DNA of 64,000 nt from CAYWXV01 sp964462535 (GCA_964462535.1 CAYWXV010000013.1:1-64000), one strand, 5' to 3'; counted from the stretch's first letter, positions 18,420-27,728 are shown. Numbers and translations are program-made. Notes: generated by a model from the letters alone, not told the origin.

Positions 18420-18460
18420 GGGAGAATTCGGATCGCTGACGAGGTCGTCCAGTCTGGCTG

Positions 18461-19951
18461 TCAGCGAGCGAGGATTACGAATTCGGTTCGACGGTTCCTC
18501 CGTCGATTGTCGTCGGAATCGTTAGGAACAATTGGAAGCGATTTGCCGAAGCCTTTGACTTCCAGACGGGTCCTCTCGATTCCCATCTCTGCCAGAGCTT
18601 GCGCAACCGCTTCGGCCCTCTGCTCCGAGAGTTTCTGGTTGTACTCTTCGCCACCACGATCGTCCGTGTGGCCGCGTATCTCCAGCCTCATCTTTGGATA
18701 CGTCCGCATCGCGTTGGCGACCTGCTGTACCTGACTCATTGACTCGGGCCGTATCGTTGATTGGTCGTAGTCGAATTCAATGTTCAGGAAGACGAGCGTG
18801 CCGATCGGGTCGTAGGGGGTAAAGAGTGAGCGATCATACGTTCCACTCGCCTTCAGAGAGTCGTATCCCAGCTCAGGAATTGAGACGTATGGCGTGGCCT
18901 TGTGGATCCCTGAGCAGTCGGGAGGATCGTAGGTTATCCGGTAGTAGTTGTTCAGCGTCCGGTAGATGTCGGCGAAGACATAGGGGAACTCCTTGTAGGA
19001 GTAGATGCGATAGAATCGACCGCCGGTGTAGATGGCGATGTTCCTCATGCGGTCGACATCGGCCTGTCCGTACGCCACGGTGTAGATGGAGACACGGTTT
19101 GCACGCGCGTACCGTCGGAGCGAGTCGTCGGTCGCTTTCGATTCGCCGTCAAACCCATCTGTGAAGAGAATGATGGCCCGCTTGTGACCCGAGGGTGCTT
19201 TTGAGACCTCCTTCACGCCGATGATGGCCGCGTCGTACAGGGCCGTACCCCCCCCGCCGGGTGGACGGATGTTCTCCACGACAAAGCTCGATTGATACGT
19301 GCGGCGGTCGGGGGTGAGGGGGACATCGACTAGCGTGGCCGAGCCGAATTTCACTGTGGTGATCTGGTCACCCGGTTTGATCACCGAGAGGACGCGGGCG
19401 ACAGCGGATCGGAGGCGGCGAATCTTTTCATCACCCATCGAGCCGGAATGATCCAGCACGAACCCGAGCGCGTAGGGCTCGCCCCGATCCTCGCGCACCT
19501 CCGTCACCTGGAAGGAATCGACGACTACACGCTCCCCGTTGCACGAATCAATCAGACGGGGCCATCTGGACCGCCAGTCTCCGGTCCCTTTGAAATAGGG
19601 TGGGGCAAGCCCCATAATGAAACGCCCCGCGGAATCGTAGATGAATGCCCTGAGCTCGACGCGATCCGGATACTTGCTGTCATCGACGCGCCGGATATCC
19701 ATCGAGAGCAGCGGGAGTTCTCCCTGAAACGAGGTATCCCCGGCCGCACGCGACGCTATCGCTCTGACCCGTTCGGCCGCCCCTTTGTACTGTTGCAGAA
19801 TGGAGTCCAGGGAGGCGCTCGAGGTCATGTAGATCGGGCGATAGTCCTTCGGCGGGAGGATCTCCTCCGTCAGATCTACCACGTGTTGGGGGCAGCCGCC
19901 GAAAAAGATCGCGCAAGGAAGGAGCAGGGCAAGAAGAAGCAGACGGCGCAC
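18461..19951 (-). CDS. Lipoprotein with VWA and OmpA domains
   Basis: The 496-aa protein has a lipoprotein signal with Cys20 (AIFFGGC). It has a von Willebrand A domain whose MIDAS motif is DHSGSMG at 167-173, with TALYD and LFTDGFDGE downstream. The C-terminal OmpA/MotB peptidoglycan-binding domain (about 385-496) shows FDYDQSTIRPES, IRGHTDDRGGEEYN, LSEQRAEAV and NRRTEFVI. It probably tethers the outer membrane to peptidoglycan while its VWA domain binds a partner protein. The start codon is GTG, chosen because the signal peptide begins there. It is the first gene of the surface operon running to 15413. Confidence 0.9.
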   Translation of the reverse strand: MRRLLLLALLLPCAIFFGGCPQHVVDLTEEILPPKDYRPIYMTSSASLDSILQQYKGAAERVRAIASRAAGDTSFQGELPLLSMDIRRVDDSKYPDRVELRAFIYDSAGRFIMGLAPPYFKGTGDWRSRWPRLIDSCNGERVVVDSFQVTEVREDRGEPYALGFVLDHSGSMGDEKIRRLRSAVARVLSVIKPGDQITTVKFGSATLVDVPLTPDRRTYQSSFVVENIRPPGGGGTALYDAAIIGVKEVSKAPSGHKRAIILFTDGFDGESKATDDSLRRYARANRVSIYTVAYGQADVDRMRNIAIYTGGRFYRIYSYKEFPYVFADIYRTLNNYYRITYDPPDCSGIHKATPYVSIPELGYDSLKASGTYDRSLFTPYDPIGTLVFLNIEFDYDQSTIRPESMSQVQQVANAMRTYPKMRLEIRGHTDDRGGEEYNQKLSEQRAEAVAQALAEMGIERTRLEVKGFGKSLPIVPNDSDDNRRRNRRTEFVILAR

Positions 19952-20061
19952 GGTTTCGTCTTTTCTGATTGGATCCGCTCGGCTATCGAAACCGAATGGA
20001 GTGGGGCGTTTAATGTGAGGAATCTACGAGTTTGAACTCGGTTCCATTGTTGAATTCCATC

Positions 20062-20112
20062 TGAAAAACGAGAAAACCGGAGCTGGTCATCGTGGTGCGA
20101 CCGGCTCCGGTT
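20062..20112 (-). terminator. Rho-independent terminator (minus strand)
   Basis: A 14-bp stem, AACCGGAGCTGGTC (20075-20088) with GACCGGCTCCGGTT (20099-20112) and one mismatch, encloses a 10-nt loop. On the minus strand it is followed by TTCTCGTTTTTC. It stands between the zinc-ribbon gene and the VWA-OmpA gene. Confidence 0.8.
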
Positions 20113-20188
20113 CTCTTGTTCCCGCTTTCGTTGGTGGCGCCCTTCGGGGAATCTTTCCTCTCTGTTCGACCCCTCTCTCAAGGGTCAT
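20087..20188 (-). CDS. Possible 33-codon leader peptide
   Basis: A short frame starts at an ATG preceded by GGAAAGGAAGA. It encodes a basic, proline-rich peptide and stops with TGA inside the loop side of the terminator hairpin at 20075-20112. That geometry (a peptide ending in a terminator, upstream of the VWA-OmpA gene) resembles a translational attenuator. Nothing else supports translation, and it could simply be part of an untranslated RNA. Confidence 0.2.
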   Translation of the reverse strand: MTLERGVEQRGKIPRRAPPTKAGTREPEPVAPR

Positions 20189-20418
20189 TCTTCCTTTCCG
20201 GTGGTGGTGTTCTTCGTGTCTCGCGGCCTTGCTCTCAGTGACTTCTCGTGCCGCGTGACCGCCTGTTCGTTCTGCTAACGGATTGGTTTCACATTTAGTT
20301 TGTGAAGAGATGTCAAGGGAGGCGTCGTGTCCGTGGTGGAACAGACGACCTGAAATCCGATACTCCTTCTGGTGGTGTTCTCCGCGCCCCGATGCCCTGT
20401 GTGGTTCTCGCTTCTCTC
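20189..20418. other. Intergenic region without a clear gene
   Basis: The stretch between the possible leader and the zinc-ribbon gene has no protein-like frame. A plus-strand TTAGTTTG near 20295 resembles a -7 element but has nothing obvious to transcribe. If transcribed on the minus strand, the region would be a leader or small RNA ending at the terminator at 20062-20112. Confidence 0.4.
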
Positions 20419-20697
20419 TTACATCGGGGGCGGGACGTCATTGAAGCCCTGCGACATTACGTCTCTTCCCATTGGGTCGAGTCCGGCACCGCATTCTGTG
20501 CAGTAATACGCGATTGGGTGGACCACAGCCGCTCCGCACCGGGTGCAGCGAGGGAGGAGCGGTGTTCCACAGCACGCACAGTACTTGTCGCTTCGGTAGC
20601 CAATTGTGCCGCACTCTCCACACCGGATGGCGCCGTGTGGTAGTCTCTCGTCGCTCGAGAGGTTGCTGCCATCCATCTTGTCTCTGCGGTCCGTCAT
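20419..20697 (-). CDS. Double zinc-ribbon protein
   Basis: The 92-aa protein contains four CxxC knuckles: Cys26/29, Cys40/43, Cys51/54 and Cys66/69 (RCGECG, YCACCG, RCTRCG, YCTECG). They form two zinc ribbons back to back. No catalytic domain is present. Such small ribbons usually mediate protein or nucleic-acid contacts; the partner is unknown. It follows a partial gene next to a scaffold gap, and the ATG at 20697 is the first in frame. Confidence 0.8.
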   Translation of the reverse strand: MTDRRDKMDGSNLSSDERLPHGAIRCGECGTIGYRSDKYCACCGTPLLPRCTRCGAAVVHPIAYYCTECGAGLDPMGRDVMSQGFNDVPPPM

Positions 20698-20799
20698 GGG
20701 AGGGTTTCGTTCCGTCTAGCTGATATCTGTTCCCTTGATCACCATCACTGTGACTGGCCTCGTGGTCTGGCCGGGTCGGTCGTGAAGGATGTGTACAAT

Positions 20800-20983
20800 C
20801 TACGCGCAGCCGATTTCCATTTCCCCCGTCAGCGATTTCAGTTCCCAGAGTTGGTGGTTTCCACAAAAAAAAAGTCGGGTACGATCCCGAAATAGCCTGG
20901 TCACGCAACTTGGACGCGGCACCCAGGAAGGCGCGCATGTCGTCCACGTCGAATGGCTCGGCCGTGCTCCTGATTTGGACCCA
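20800..20983 (-). pseudogene. 3' end of a gene, cut by the scaffold gap, apparent frameshift
   Basis: Reading from the gap edge on the minus strand, a protein-like frame runs to a run of nine A (20865-20873, T on the coding strand); it includes FDVDDMRAFLGAASKLRDQA and ISGSYPT. After the run, the same frame overruns the zinc-ribbon gene with unlikely composition. Dropping one base gives FFCGNHQLWELKSLTGEMEI and a stop at 20800. I read this as one C-terminus with a homopolymer error or a true frameshift. The 5' part is in the gap. No family is recognised. Confidence 0.4.
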
Positions 20984-21083
20984 NNNNNNNNNNNNNNNNN
21001 NNNNNNNNNNNNNNNNNNNNNNNNNNNNNNNNNNNNNNNNNNNNNNNNNNNNNNNNNNNNNNNNNNNNNNNNNNNNNNNNNNN
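20984..21083. other. Assembly gap (100 N)
   Basis: Exactly 100 N, a conventional scaffold placeholder of unknown true size. The flanks do not repeat each other, unlike the gap at 53756. The right flank (21084-21112) carries the short direct repeat CGCTCCGCCCA twice. Confidence 0.98.
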
Positions 21084-21124
21084 CGCTCCGCCCAGCGGCG
21101 CTCCGCCCATTGACCCAGCCATCC

Positions 21125-22918
21125 CTATTTCGCCAGGAACGCGGACAGGTTGTCTCCCGATCCCAGTCCCAGCTTGCGTCTGATATTCCAGCGGTGCTTC
21201 TCGACGACACGCGTTCCCACGTTCAGGAGCGTAGCAATGTCTTTCGTCCCGATTTGCGTCCTGAGGAGTGCTGACACCTTCAGCTCGCTCGGCGTGAGCT
21301 CCGGGTACCGTCGGGAGAGGTCTGCCAGAAATCCACCGTGAATTTGATTGAAGCGAAGCTCAAATCGCTCCCACTCGTCGTCGATCCGCGCTGCCTCCTT
21401 CATTCGCGTCACGATCTCATTCCGCTCGTCATCAGAGTGCATGGCGTTCGCCCCCATCTGATGCTGAAGCGACTTGAGCATCGTCGTCGTCTGATTGAGT
21501 CGGACTGCCATCGCGTTCAACTCCTGCAGCTGATGCTCGACCTCCATTTCAAGCACGCGATTCCTCTCTGTCAACTCGCGGCGTTCGCGTTCCTCCTTCT
21601 CGATGGCATTGCGCATTCTGAGTTCCATGATCTCTCTCGCGCGCTCAGCACCCAGAATCGACTGGCGTATCTCCACCCCTTTGCGATAGTGTTCCAGGGC
21701 AACCGAAGCCTTGCCGAGCGTTTCATAGCAGTTCGTGAGCTGTTCGTGAGCCTCGGCCGTTGCAGCCAGGGCGCCAATCTCCTCCGCCACCAACAACCCC
21801 GCACTCAATTCCGCAACCGCTCCGTCGGGATCCCCGCGACCCATCATCACGATTCCGATGCCTATACGACAGCGAGCGATCCCGAGCAGATCCCCCGTCT
21901 CTTCGGCCATGGTCAGGCTCTCTCGATACGACTTCATGGCCGCGGCAGAACGCCCAAGCGTCGCGAGTACCATTCCGATATTGTCCAGCGTGGTGATCTC
22001 GAGTCCGCGATCTCCGATGGAGCGAGCCCGCGTCAGGCTTTCGCGATACGACTCGAGCGCCTCCTCGTACCGTCCGACGGCATTCAGCGCATTGCCAAGA
22101 TTGCCTAGAAACGATGCAATCATCCCTCGATCGTCAATCACGCGGGCTTCATCCAACGCCAGTCGCGCCATCTCGAGCGCAGCATGGAAATCGTGCGAAT
22201 GACGAAACACGATACTGATGCTACTAAGCGCTCGAGCGCGCTGTCTCCGTGAACCGGCTTCATCGGCGAGGACGGTCATCCGATAGAACTGCCTGAGGGC
22301 ATTGGGGAGATCCCCTGTGACCAGGTGAATCATGCCAATGAATCCGGCGAGTCGCGCAGCGAACGTCGGGTGCATAGTGGTCTCACCGGCGACCGCGCTT
22401 GCCTCCTCGGCCAGTCTCAACGCGCGTCTGTTGCGACCACGCAGCTGCTCAACACGCCCCTTCCTCACCAGAATCTCGGCTTCCAGGTCGCGGACGTGGT
22501 GACGCCGTGCGAGTCGCATCGCTGTGGTCAACAGGCGCCAGGCGCCGACAAAGTCGCCCGCATCAATCAGTCCCCCGGCCCACGCCGTCAATGCCTGCAG
22601 TTCGACACGGGTCTCGCGCGCCTCACGAGCGGCACGCCGGCACTCGTCGAACCGTCGGAATGCGGTGGCTGAGTCGCCCTTGAAGAGTCTACACACACCG
22701 TCCAGGTAGGATGCGCGGGCTCTGATCGAAGGATCGTTCAATGCGCGAGCTCCGCTCGTTCCCAGTGCCACCGCCTCTTCCATCTCGTCAAAGGCATCAG
22801 ACTCCAACAGACTCTCCATCAGCCGCCGCATGGCCGCGCGCCCCTGGGAGACGTTGCCGGTTCGAATCGAATCGGCGAGGGCGTTCCGTATGTCTGAGAT
22901 GGAATTCAATGCTGGCAC
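21125..22918 (-). CDS. TPR-rich regulator with LuxR-type helix-turn-helix
   Basis: The 597-aa protein is mostly TPR units (for example LGNALNAVGRYEEALESYRESLTRA, IGMVLATLGRSAAAMKSY). A coiled coil with EKEERERRELTERNRVLEME follows. The protein ends in a LuxR/GerE helix-turn-helix (LTPSELKVSALLRTQIGTKDIATLLNVG ... VEKHRWNIRRKLGL). There is no receiver or kinase domain, so the input is probably a protein or peptide bound by the TPRs. The frame extends to 23008 (GTG), but that part has low-complexity composition; I prefer the GTG at 22918. It is a paralogue of the gene at 36469-38466. Confidence 0.85.
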   Translation of the reverse strand: MPALNSISDIRNALADSIRTGNVSQGRAAMRRLMESLLESDAFDEMEEAVALGTSGARALNDPSIRARASYLDGVCRLFKGDSATAFRRFDECRRAAREARETRVELQALTAWAGGLIDAGDFVGAWRLLTTAMRLARRHHVRDLEAEILVRKGRVEQLRGRNRRALRLAEEASAVAGETTMHPTFAARLAGFIGMIHLVTGDLPNALRQFYRMTVLADEAGSRRQRARALSSISIVFRHSHDFHAALEMARLALDEARVIDDRGMIASFLGNLGNALNAVGRYEEALESYRESLTRARSIGDRGLEITTLDNIGMVLATLGRSAAAMKSYRESLTMAEETGDLLGIARCRIGIGIVMMGRGDPDGAVAELSAGLLVAEEIGALAATAEAHEQLTNCYETLGKASVALEHYRKGVEIRQSILGAERAREIMELRMRNAIEKEERERRELTERNRVLEMEVEHQLQELNAMAVRLNQTTTMLKSLQHQMGANAMHSDDERNEIVTRMKEAARIDDEWERFELRFNQIHGGFLADLSRRYPELTPSELKVSALLRTQIGTKDIATLLNVGTRVVEKHRWNIRRKLGLGSGDNLSAFLAK

Positions 22919-23107
22919 GAAGATGTTGAGGACACAGTCGGTGCGGCCAGAAGATAGACCCGCTCCAGGTAGAAGGAAAGTAGTAGTGATCGCACCCCGC
23001 CCCCCCACATAGGTTGCTGCTCAGAAAGGAAGGGGTTTGTGAGAACGGAACACAAACACGACACAGGTGGTGAGAACCATCAGCACCAATGAACAGGAGA
23101 GAGAATC

Positions 23108-23914
23108 ATGTGGAAGTTTCTGACGGCAGCGGTATGCACGGTAACGTTTGCAGCATGTGACGTCATTTCACCCCCCATTGGAGTACCTCCGACGCAATCG
23201 GGAGTCGTCTGTCTCTGGATCGGCTCTGATATGGATACATACGCGTCTTACGGTCGCGAGGGATCGGAGGCCAACTTGAGCTTCGGTCGCAACGGTAGTC
23301 TCAGCGTGGCGGCGGGCATGTTGTCACGGAAGATCAGCTACGTTCACTTCACTCCCCCCACGCTCCCCGAGGGAACGGAGGTGCTCGACGCGAAGCTTGA
23401 GCTCTTCCACGGTGGGAAGAATGAGGACGGCTATGGGACAGACGACGTGACGCTGAATGTCGGCGTGATTCGAAACGAGCCCTGGAGCCCGATGACGCTT
23501 ACCTGGAACAATCGACCTGACAGAGGGGGCATCCCTCCGGCTGAGTACCCTCTACGCCTACGGAGTCAGGCCTGGTCGGGAACCGCCAGCATCGTGGATG
23601 CGGTCAAGGGTATGATAGCCGATCCATCGACGAATTATGGATTCGTCATTTCGTATCGCGAGAACTTCATGGAGCGACAGCTCGACAAGGGTTTCTACTC
23701 CAACAACGACTATCGACGGAAGCAGAACGATCTGGGATTGTCGCCCCGGCTACTCGTACGAATCAAACTCCCGCCGGGGAAAACGACGGACGACATGCGT
23801 CTCGGCTTCCTGCCTGCGAATAATGACCTGGGTGGTATTCAGCAGCCAATCACCATGGTGCGATTCATCGGCTCAGATTCATGGCCACAGGATTGGAACG
23901 TGTCACCGAACTAG
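23108..23914 (+). CDS. Lipoprotein with DNRLRE-like domain
   Basis: The 268-aa protein opens with a lipoprotein signal (MWKFLTAAVCTVTFAAC). It has the DNRLRE/CBM-like pattern of cell-surface beta domains: DTYASYGREGSEANLSFG, then SYVHFTPPTLPEGTEVLDAKLELF, then WSPMTLTWNNRP and the aligned SIVDAVKGMIADPSTNYGFVIS. Such domains occur in surface or adhesive proteins. The ATG has AGGAGAGAG just upstream. It is divergent from the TPR-LuxR gene and followed 4 bp after its TAG stop by a dispersed element. Confidence 0.8.
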   Translation: MWKFLTAAVCTVTFAACDVISPPIGVPPTQSGVVCLWIGSDMDTYASYGREGSEANLSFGRNGSLSVAAGMLSRKISYVHFTPPTLPEGTEVLDAKLELFHGGKNEDGYGTDDVTLNVGVIRNEPWSPMTLTWNNRPDRGGIPPAEYPLRLRSQAWSGTASIVDAVKGMIADPSTNYGFVISYRENFMERQLDKGFYSNNDYRRKQNDLGLSPRLLVRIKLPPGKTTDDMRLGFLPANNDLGGIQQPITMVRFIGSDSWPQDWNVSPN

Positions 23915-23918
23915 GAGG

Positions 23919-24059
23919 CTGTTGAGATACACGCAATCTCTGCGTTGGGCTCCTCATCCCTCTCTGGGGCGTACCACCGGTACGCCCCATTCGCTCGTCA
24001 TCGCGCGCCTTGACCTCGCGCGTTTTGAACCGGCTGCCGATCGGAGAGTTATTCAACAG
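23919..24059 (-). repeat. Dispersed palindromic element, copy B (141 bp)
   Basis: The ends are CTGTTGAGATA and TATTCAACAG in inverted orientation. The centre is GGGGCGTACCACCGGTACGCCCC, a near-perfect hairpin. Family core: TCGCGCGCCTTGACCTCGCG. It lies in reverse orientation to copy A and starts 4 nt after the TAG stop at 23912-23914. Confidence 0.9.
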
Positions 24060-24071
24060 GTTCCAAGAGGA

Positions 24072-24108
24072 AAGGGCCGCGGGGGAGTTTGATTCCCCCA
24101 CAGCCCTT
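24072..24108 (-). terminator. Terminator of the M16 peptidase gene
   Basis: The arms AAGGGCCGCGGGGGA (24072-24086) and TCCCCCACAGCCCTT (24094-24108) pair almost fully. On the minus strand the stem is followed by TCCTCTTGG. It lies 33 bp beyond the stop of the peptidase gene and may also stop plus-strand transcripts. Confidence 0.65.
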
Positions 24109-24140
24109 CGATTAGCGCCGGATTGCATCGTTGCACCGGC

Positions 24141-27100
24141 TTACTCCATCCAGAAGTCCCTCGGGTATATCCGCACCAGCTGTACGCCGTCCCCTTCGTT
24201 CTTCCTGAGGTACGCATCGTACAGATCGAGTTGGGTGTCCGGGCCGATGACGAAATAGATGCCGGAGTCAATGGTCTGCTTTGGCGCACCCCAACCGGGA
24301 AGAACGCTCGAGCAGACGACGGGGAACCTTTCACGGATACGGTCTGCAAGGCCGCGAGCGGTTCGGATTGCGAGAATCCGCTGACGGAACGATCGAACGA
24401 CGTCCGGCGTTATTCCGTCGGCCTCGTCTGCCGCCATTGCTTCACCGCGCGCTTCGTATGTCGCTCCGGCACGTGATTCGTCGAATGTCTGAGCAATGGC
24501 ATACTCAACGAGAGATTGATCGATGGGCGCCCGCTTCAGTTCGTCGATGACGAACCCGATTGTCTGCGGCAGGGCGGGGCATCGCTCCGCGTAGTATGAA
24601 ATTCTTCCGGATCGAATCGACGAACGGATTCCGTTGCTGTAGGCTAGACCCGCACCCCACGTCTTCATGAATATTCCATGTGCACCGTGACCACCGTATA
24701 TCATCCCCGCAAGAATGTCGACGAGTGCCGCGGTGTCGCGGGCTCGATAATCGGGGGCGGGGGCCGAATTGATGAACACGCCGCTCGACGTGCTGGGATT
24801 CACGAGTCCTACAAACACGGGACTTGTCTTCGCACCGGAACGCCTCATTACTCGATTCGATATCAGTGGCGTCGTCACACGAGCATTACCCAACGGAGGT
24901 GTCGACGACAGACCCATTGCCAACGCGGATATCGGACCATGGAGCTCCTGCAAACCTCTCGAAGAACCGATGGCGAAGAAACGCGCGCTCGTGCTCTTGA
25001 GCAGGCTCTGACGAACCATATCGAGTTCGGCAAGGACATCGCGCGGGTCCCGCATCAAGTCTCTTCGCATCGTCGAGAAGAGGTCGCGAATGTCCATTTC
25101 GAGCGCGTCATCGGGGATATCACCCAATCGTTCCAGCACGTCGGCCGTCGCCATTCGGATAATCTCTCGTGATCGAGGGGAAAGCACGTTGACGGCAGAA
25201 ATGGCCTCCTGCATCCTGCGCGGGCCATGATCGATGCCCGTCTCTCCAGAGAGGAGCTTCATCAGGATTTCCACGGCCCCCCGTTTACTCCCGCGACCCG
25301 ATTCGGCCAGCTTATCGAACGCCTGCCCAAGGGCAGCGGTGTCGTCGACGCCGTCAACATCCTGTAAGAGCCAACGGAGGCGAAGGAGATTGTGCTCACG
25401 CGTCAGGAAGGAGCTTGTTGTCAAAAAGAGTCGGTCGCGCTGACGTCGCCAGGCTCCGGCCGGGTCGTGCACCCATCCCTCCTCGGAACCCTGCATCGTG
25501 TTCCGGAGACCCTTCAGCATTTGATCAACGACCTCGCGCATTCTGGGGAGATTCTCGGGTCTCCAGTCGACGTGGTAGAGGAGATTGCTCATCCAGTCCA
25601 ACGCGTGACGTGACTCTTCGGGGGTCAAGCCTTGACCACGCACAACCAGCTCATATCGTCGCGCGTCCGCGTTGACACTGTAGTAGGCGTTCAATCCCTG
25701 GATCTCCCGACGCATCCGTTCGCGCATGTCAGCATACTTCAACGGAACGCCATCGACATACAAACCAGACTGCGAAAGCAGAGCAGGAAGCGCAGAGAGG
25801 TAGACATAATGCATCGGCAGCACGTCATCCAGACGGAGTGCCAGGCCCACTGTCGTGCCCGACATTTCATCGAATGTCGAGGCGACGTAGGGTATCCCCT
25901 TCGAAAGCTCGGTGCGCGAGTAGTGGATGTCGTCGTCGATCGTCATCGGCGGAGTTTGAACGAACCGCGGCATCGCGGCGCGGGCGGCAATCGAATCAAG
26001 GAGACGTGTCGTTGCATCGTACTCCGACTTGTACCGCTGGATCGCCACCTGCTCGTCGTCCACGCGATATCGTCCCATCAGTCGGCGTAGCTCTCCCTTC
26101 ATTCTTGCGTGCCTTTCGTCGGTCTCCCGCTGAAGCAGGGAGGGGCTCGGGCGTGCCGTCGATACGTAGGGGAGACGATCTAGAATGTTGATCTGTCTAA
26201 GAAGGTCGCGCCAGACATTCGTTCCCTCCTTGAGCCTTGCCACCAGCCTGTCGTAGATCGGCCCCATCGTCGGGGTTTTGCGGAATCCAGAGACTCTCTC
26301 CAGCTGCCTCAGCGATTCCATCCACGCGGAGCTTGCGTGTCGAAATCCGAATCCAGGCGGAGTGCCGAGGAATTTCTTCGCGTCCCTTCGCGCCTCTATG
26401 ATCCGTGCCATAACGCGATCATTAAGGGCGGTCAATTCCTCGGACCCATCGGCGTATTCTGACACACGCTTGAGTTCATCCACGACCTGTGATCGAATCT
26501 CGGCGAGTCGCTCCACTGTCATCCACGAGGGATCGACGTTGCTTAGCCCGATGTAGAGGGGATGACCGTCGTCACTGTTGATCCAACCAAACACACCAGT
26601 GGCGCCACAGGAGATCGTTCGAAGTTGCGCGTCAACCAGTCGACGATACAGATTCGTCGACGGATCGCCGGCGACTGAACTGAGGAATAACCCCATTGCG
26701 ATTTCGTCGTCGACCGATAGATCATCCACAGTGGTCCATGCCATCAGAACCGGGCCGGGGACGTTTTCCGAGGCACTTGGATACTCCGCAATGATGGGTG
26801 TCGTGTTCTCCGATGGCGTTCGCGCCGTGCGCGGAATATTGTCCGAACTGTTCCCGGTGCCGGGTGTAGGGGGGAGGCCGCGAAGTAGCAGGTCCAGGTT
26901 CGTCAATGTTGAATCCAGCTCCATCGAGGAGGGGAGGGCGACTATCATCCCCATATTCGCAAGCCGATAATTATCGGCATGAAACTTCCGGATGTCCTCC
27001 GGCTTCATGCGACGAATCGCCTCGGGTAGTCCTCCCGAGACGAATGCTAGCGGATGATGCCCGCCATACAAAGCGATATCAAGCGCCCGTGACATCCTGG

Positions 27101-27728
27101 ACCACGGGCGCTCGAATGAACTCACCATCTCGTTGTATACCGTTCCCTTCTCCTCCAGTCCAAGCGTGCCGTCGGCGGATTCGGTCACACCAACATTGCA
27201 GACCTCGCGTCGGATCTCCTCGTCCGTGTAGTCGGGATGCAGGAGGGCATTCAGCTCGGCCCTCAGTCCACTGAAAAACGCCTCGGGGCCGGCCGCCGTC
27301 TGTGCATGATAGCATGTCCGCCACTGCATCGTGTAGGCGCTCGATTCGATCAGGAGCATGCTTCTGAGCGACGACGTCTCGCGCCCAACGTTCCCCTTCC
27401 CCAACAGAAGATGCTCCTGTGTGTGAGGCTCCCCCATGTCTGACGTGGGGAACGAATTCACCCAGATGAAGTACTCGGGGGCGGTCTCCATCATCAGGTA
27501 GTCCAGGGTGAAGCCGGTGGCCTCATGGCGGAAGCGGGCGCCAAATGGGCGACCGTCGTCGTCGACGTAGAGAGCGACTGCCGAAAAGCCTGAAAGCCGC
27601 GCCCCCTGACTGAGTCCCGCCAGACCTGGTGCCCCGCTGGCCAGACTGACGCAAACAAAGAGGAGCGTGAGAAGTGAGAGGAAACGTCGAAAACGTCCCG
27701 GAATCGTGTTTTGGGTACGGCGATTCAT
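24141..27728 (-). CDS. Secreted M16 (PreP-like) metallopeptidase
   Basis: The 1195-aa protein has the four-domain size of the M16C/PreP branch. The inverted zinc motif HxxEH is HTQEH (His102, Glu105, His106), followed by an Ala/Leu-rich helix with ELNALLHPDYTDEEIRREV. A signal peptide (residues about 14-33, FLSLLTLLFVCVSLASG) points to export, unlike the cytoplasmic or mitochondrial homologues. It probably degrades peptides in the periplasm or outside the cell. The ATG at 27728 places the signal peptide near the N-terminus; the 30 extra codons upstream are unlikely. It is divergent from the gene at 27833. Confidence 0.88.
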   Translation of the reverse strand: MNRRTQNTIPGRFRRFLSLLTLLFVCVSLASGAPGLAGLSQGARLSGFSAVALYVDDDGRPFGARFRHEATGFTLDYLMMETAPEYFIWVNSFPTSDMGEPHTQEHLLLGKGNVGRETSSLRSMLLIESSAYTMQWRTCYHAQTAAGPEAFFSGLRAELNALLHPDYTDEEIRREVCNVGVTESADGTLGLEEKGTVYNEMVSSFERPWSRMSRALDIALYGGHHPLAFVSGGLPEAIRRMKPEDIRKFHADNYRLANMGMIVALPSSMELDSTLTNLDLLLRGLPPTPGTGNSSDNIPRTARTPSENTTPIIAEYPSASENVPGPVLMAWTTVDDLSVDDEIAMGLFLSSVAGDPSTNLYRRLVDAQLRTISCGATGVFGWINSDDGHPLYIGLSNVDPSWMTVERLAEIRSQVVDELKRVSEYADGSEELTALNDRVMARIIEARRDAKKFLGTPPGFGFRHASSAWMESLRQLERVSGFRKTPTMGPIYDRLVARLKEGTNVWRDLLRQINILDRLPYVSTARPSPSLLQRETDERHARMKGELRRLMGRYRVDDEQVAIQRYKSEYDATTRLLDSIAARAAMPRFVQTPPMTIDDDIHYSRTELSKGIPYVASTFDEMSGTTVGLALRLDDVLPMHYVYLSALPALLSQSGLYVDGVPLKYADMRERMRREIQGLNAYYSVNADARRYELVVRGQGLTPEESRHALDWMSNLLYHVDWRPENLPRMREVVDQMLKGLRNTMQGSEEGWVHDPAGAWRRQRDRLFLTTSSFLTREHNLLRLRWLLQDVDGVDDTAALGQAFDKLAESGRGSKRGAVEILMKLLSGETGIDHGPRRMQEAISAVNVLSPRSREIIRMATADVLERLGDIPDDALEMDIRDLFSTMRRDLMRDPRDVLAELDMVRQSLLKSTSARFFAIGSSRGLQELHGPISALAMGLSSTPPLGNARVTTPLISNRVMRRSGAKTSPVFVGLVNPSTSSGVFINSAPAPDYRARDTAALVDILAGMIYGGHGAHGIFMKTWGAGLAYSNGIRSSIRSGRISYYAERCPALPQTIGFVIDELKRAPIDQSLVEYAIAQTFDESRAGATYEARGEAMAADEADGITPDVVRSFRQRILAIRTARGLADRIRERFPVVCSSVLPGWGAPKQTIDSGIYFVIGPDTQLDLYDAYLRKNEGDGVQLVRIYPRDFWME

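Noticed and set aside
19876..20181. 101-codon minus-strand frame between VWA-OmpA and zinc-ribbon genes
   Set aside because: It crosses the terminator and the start of the VWA-OmpA gene in another frame and has no protein-like features.
20438..20947. 169-codon frame over the zinc-ribbon gene
   Set aside because: Only its first part, before the A-run, looks like protein; the rest is an out-of-frame reading of the zinc-ribbon gene. I kept the first part as a broken gene.
20789..21274. Plus-strand frame spanning the N gap
   Set aside because: It exists only because N codons do not stop a frame, and it is antisense to the LuxR-type gene.
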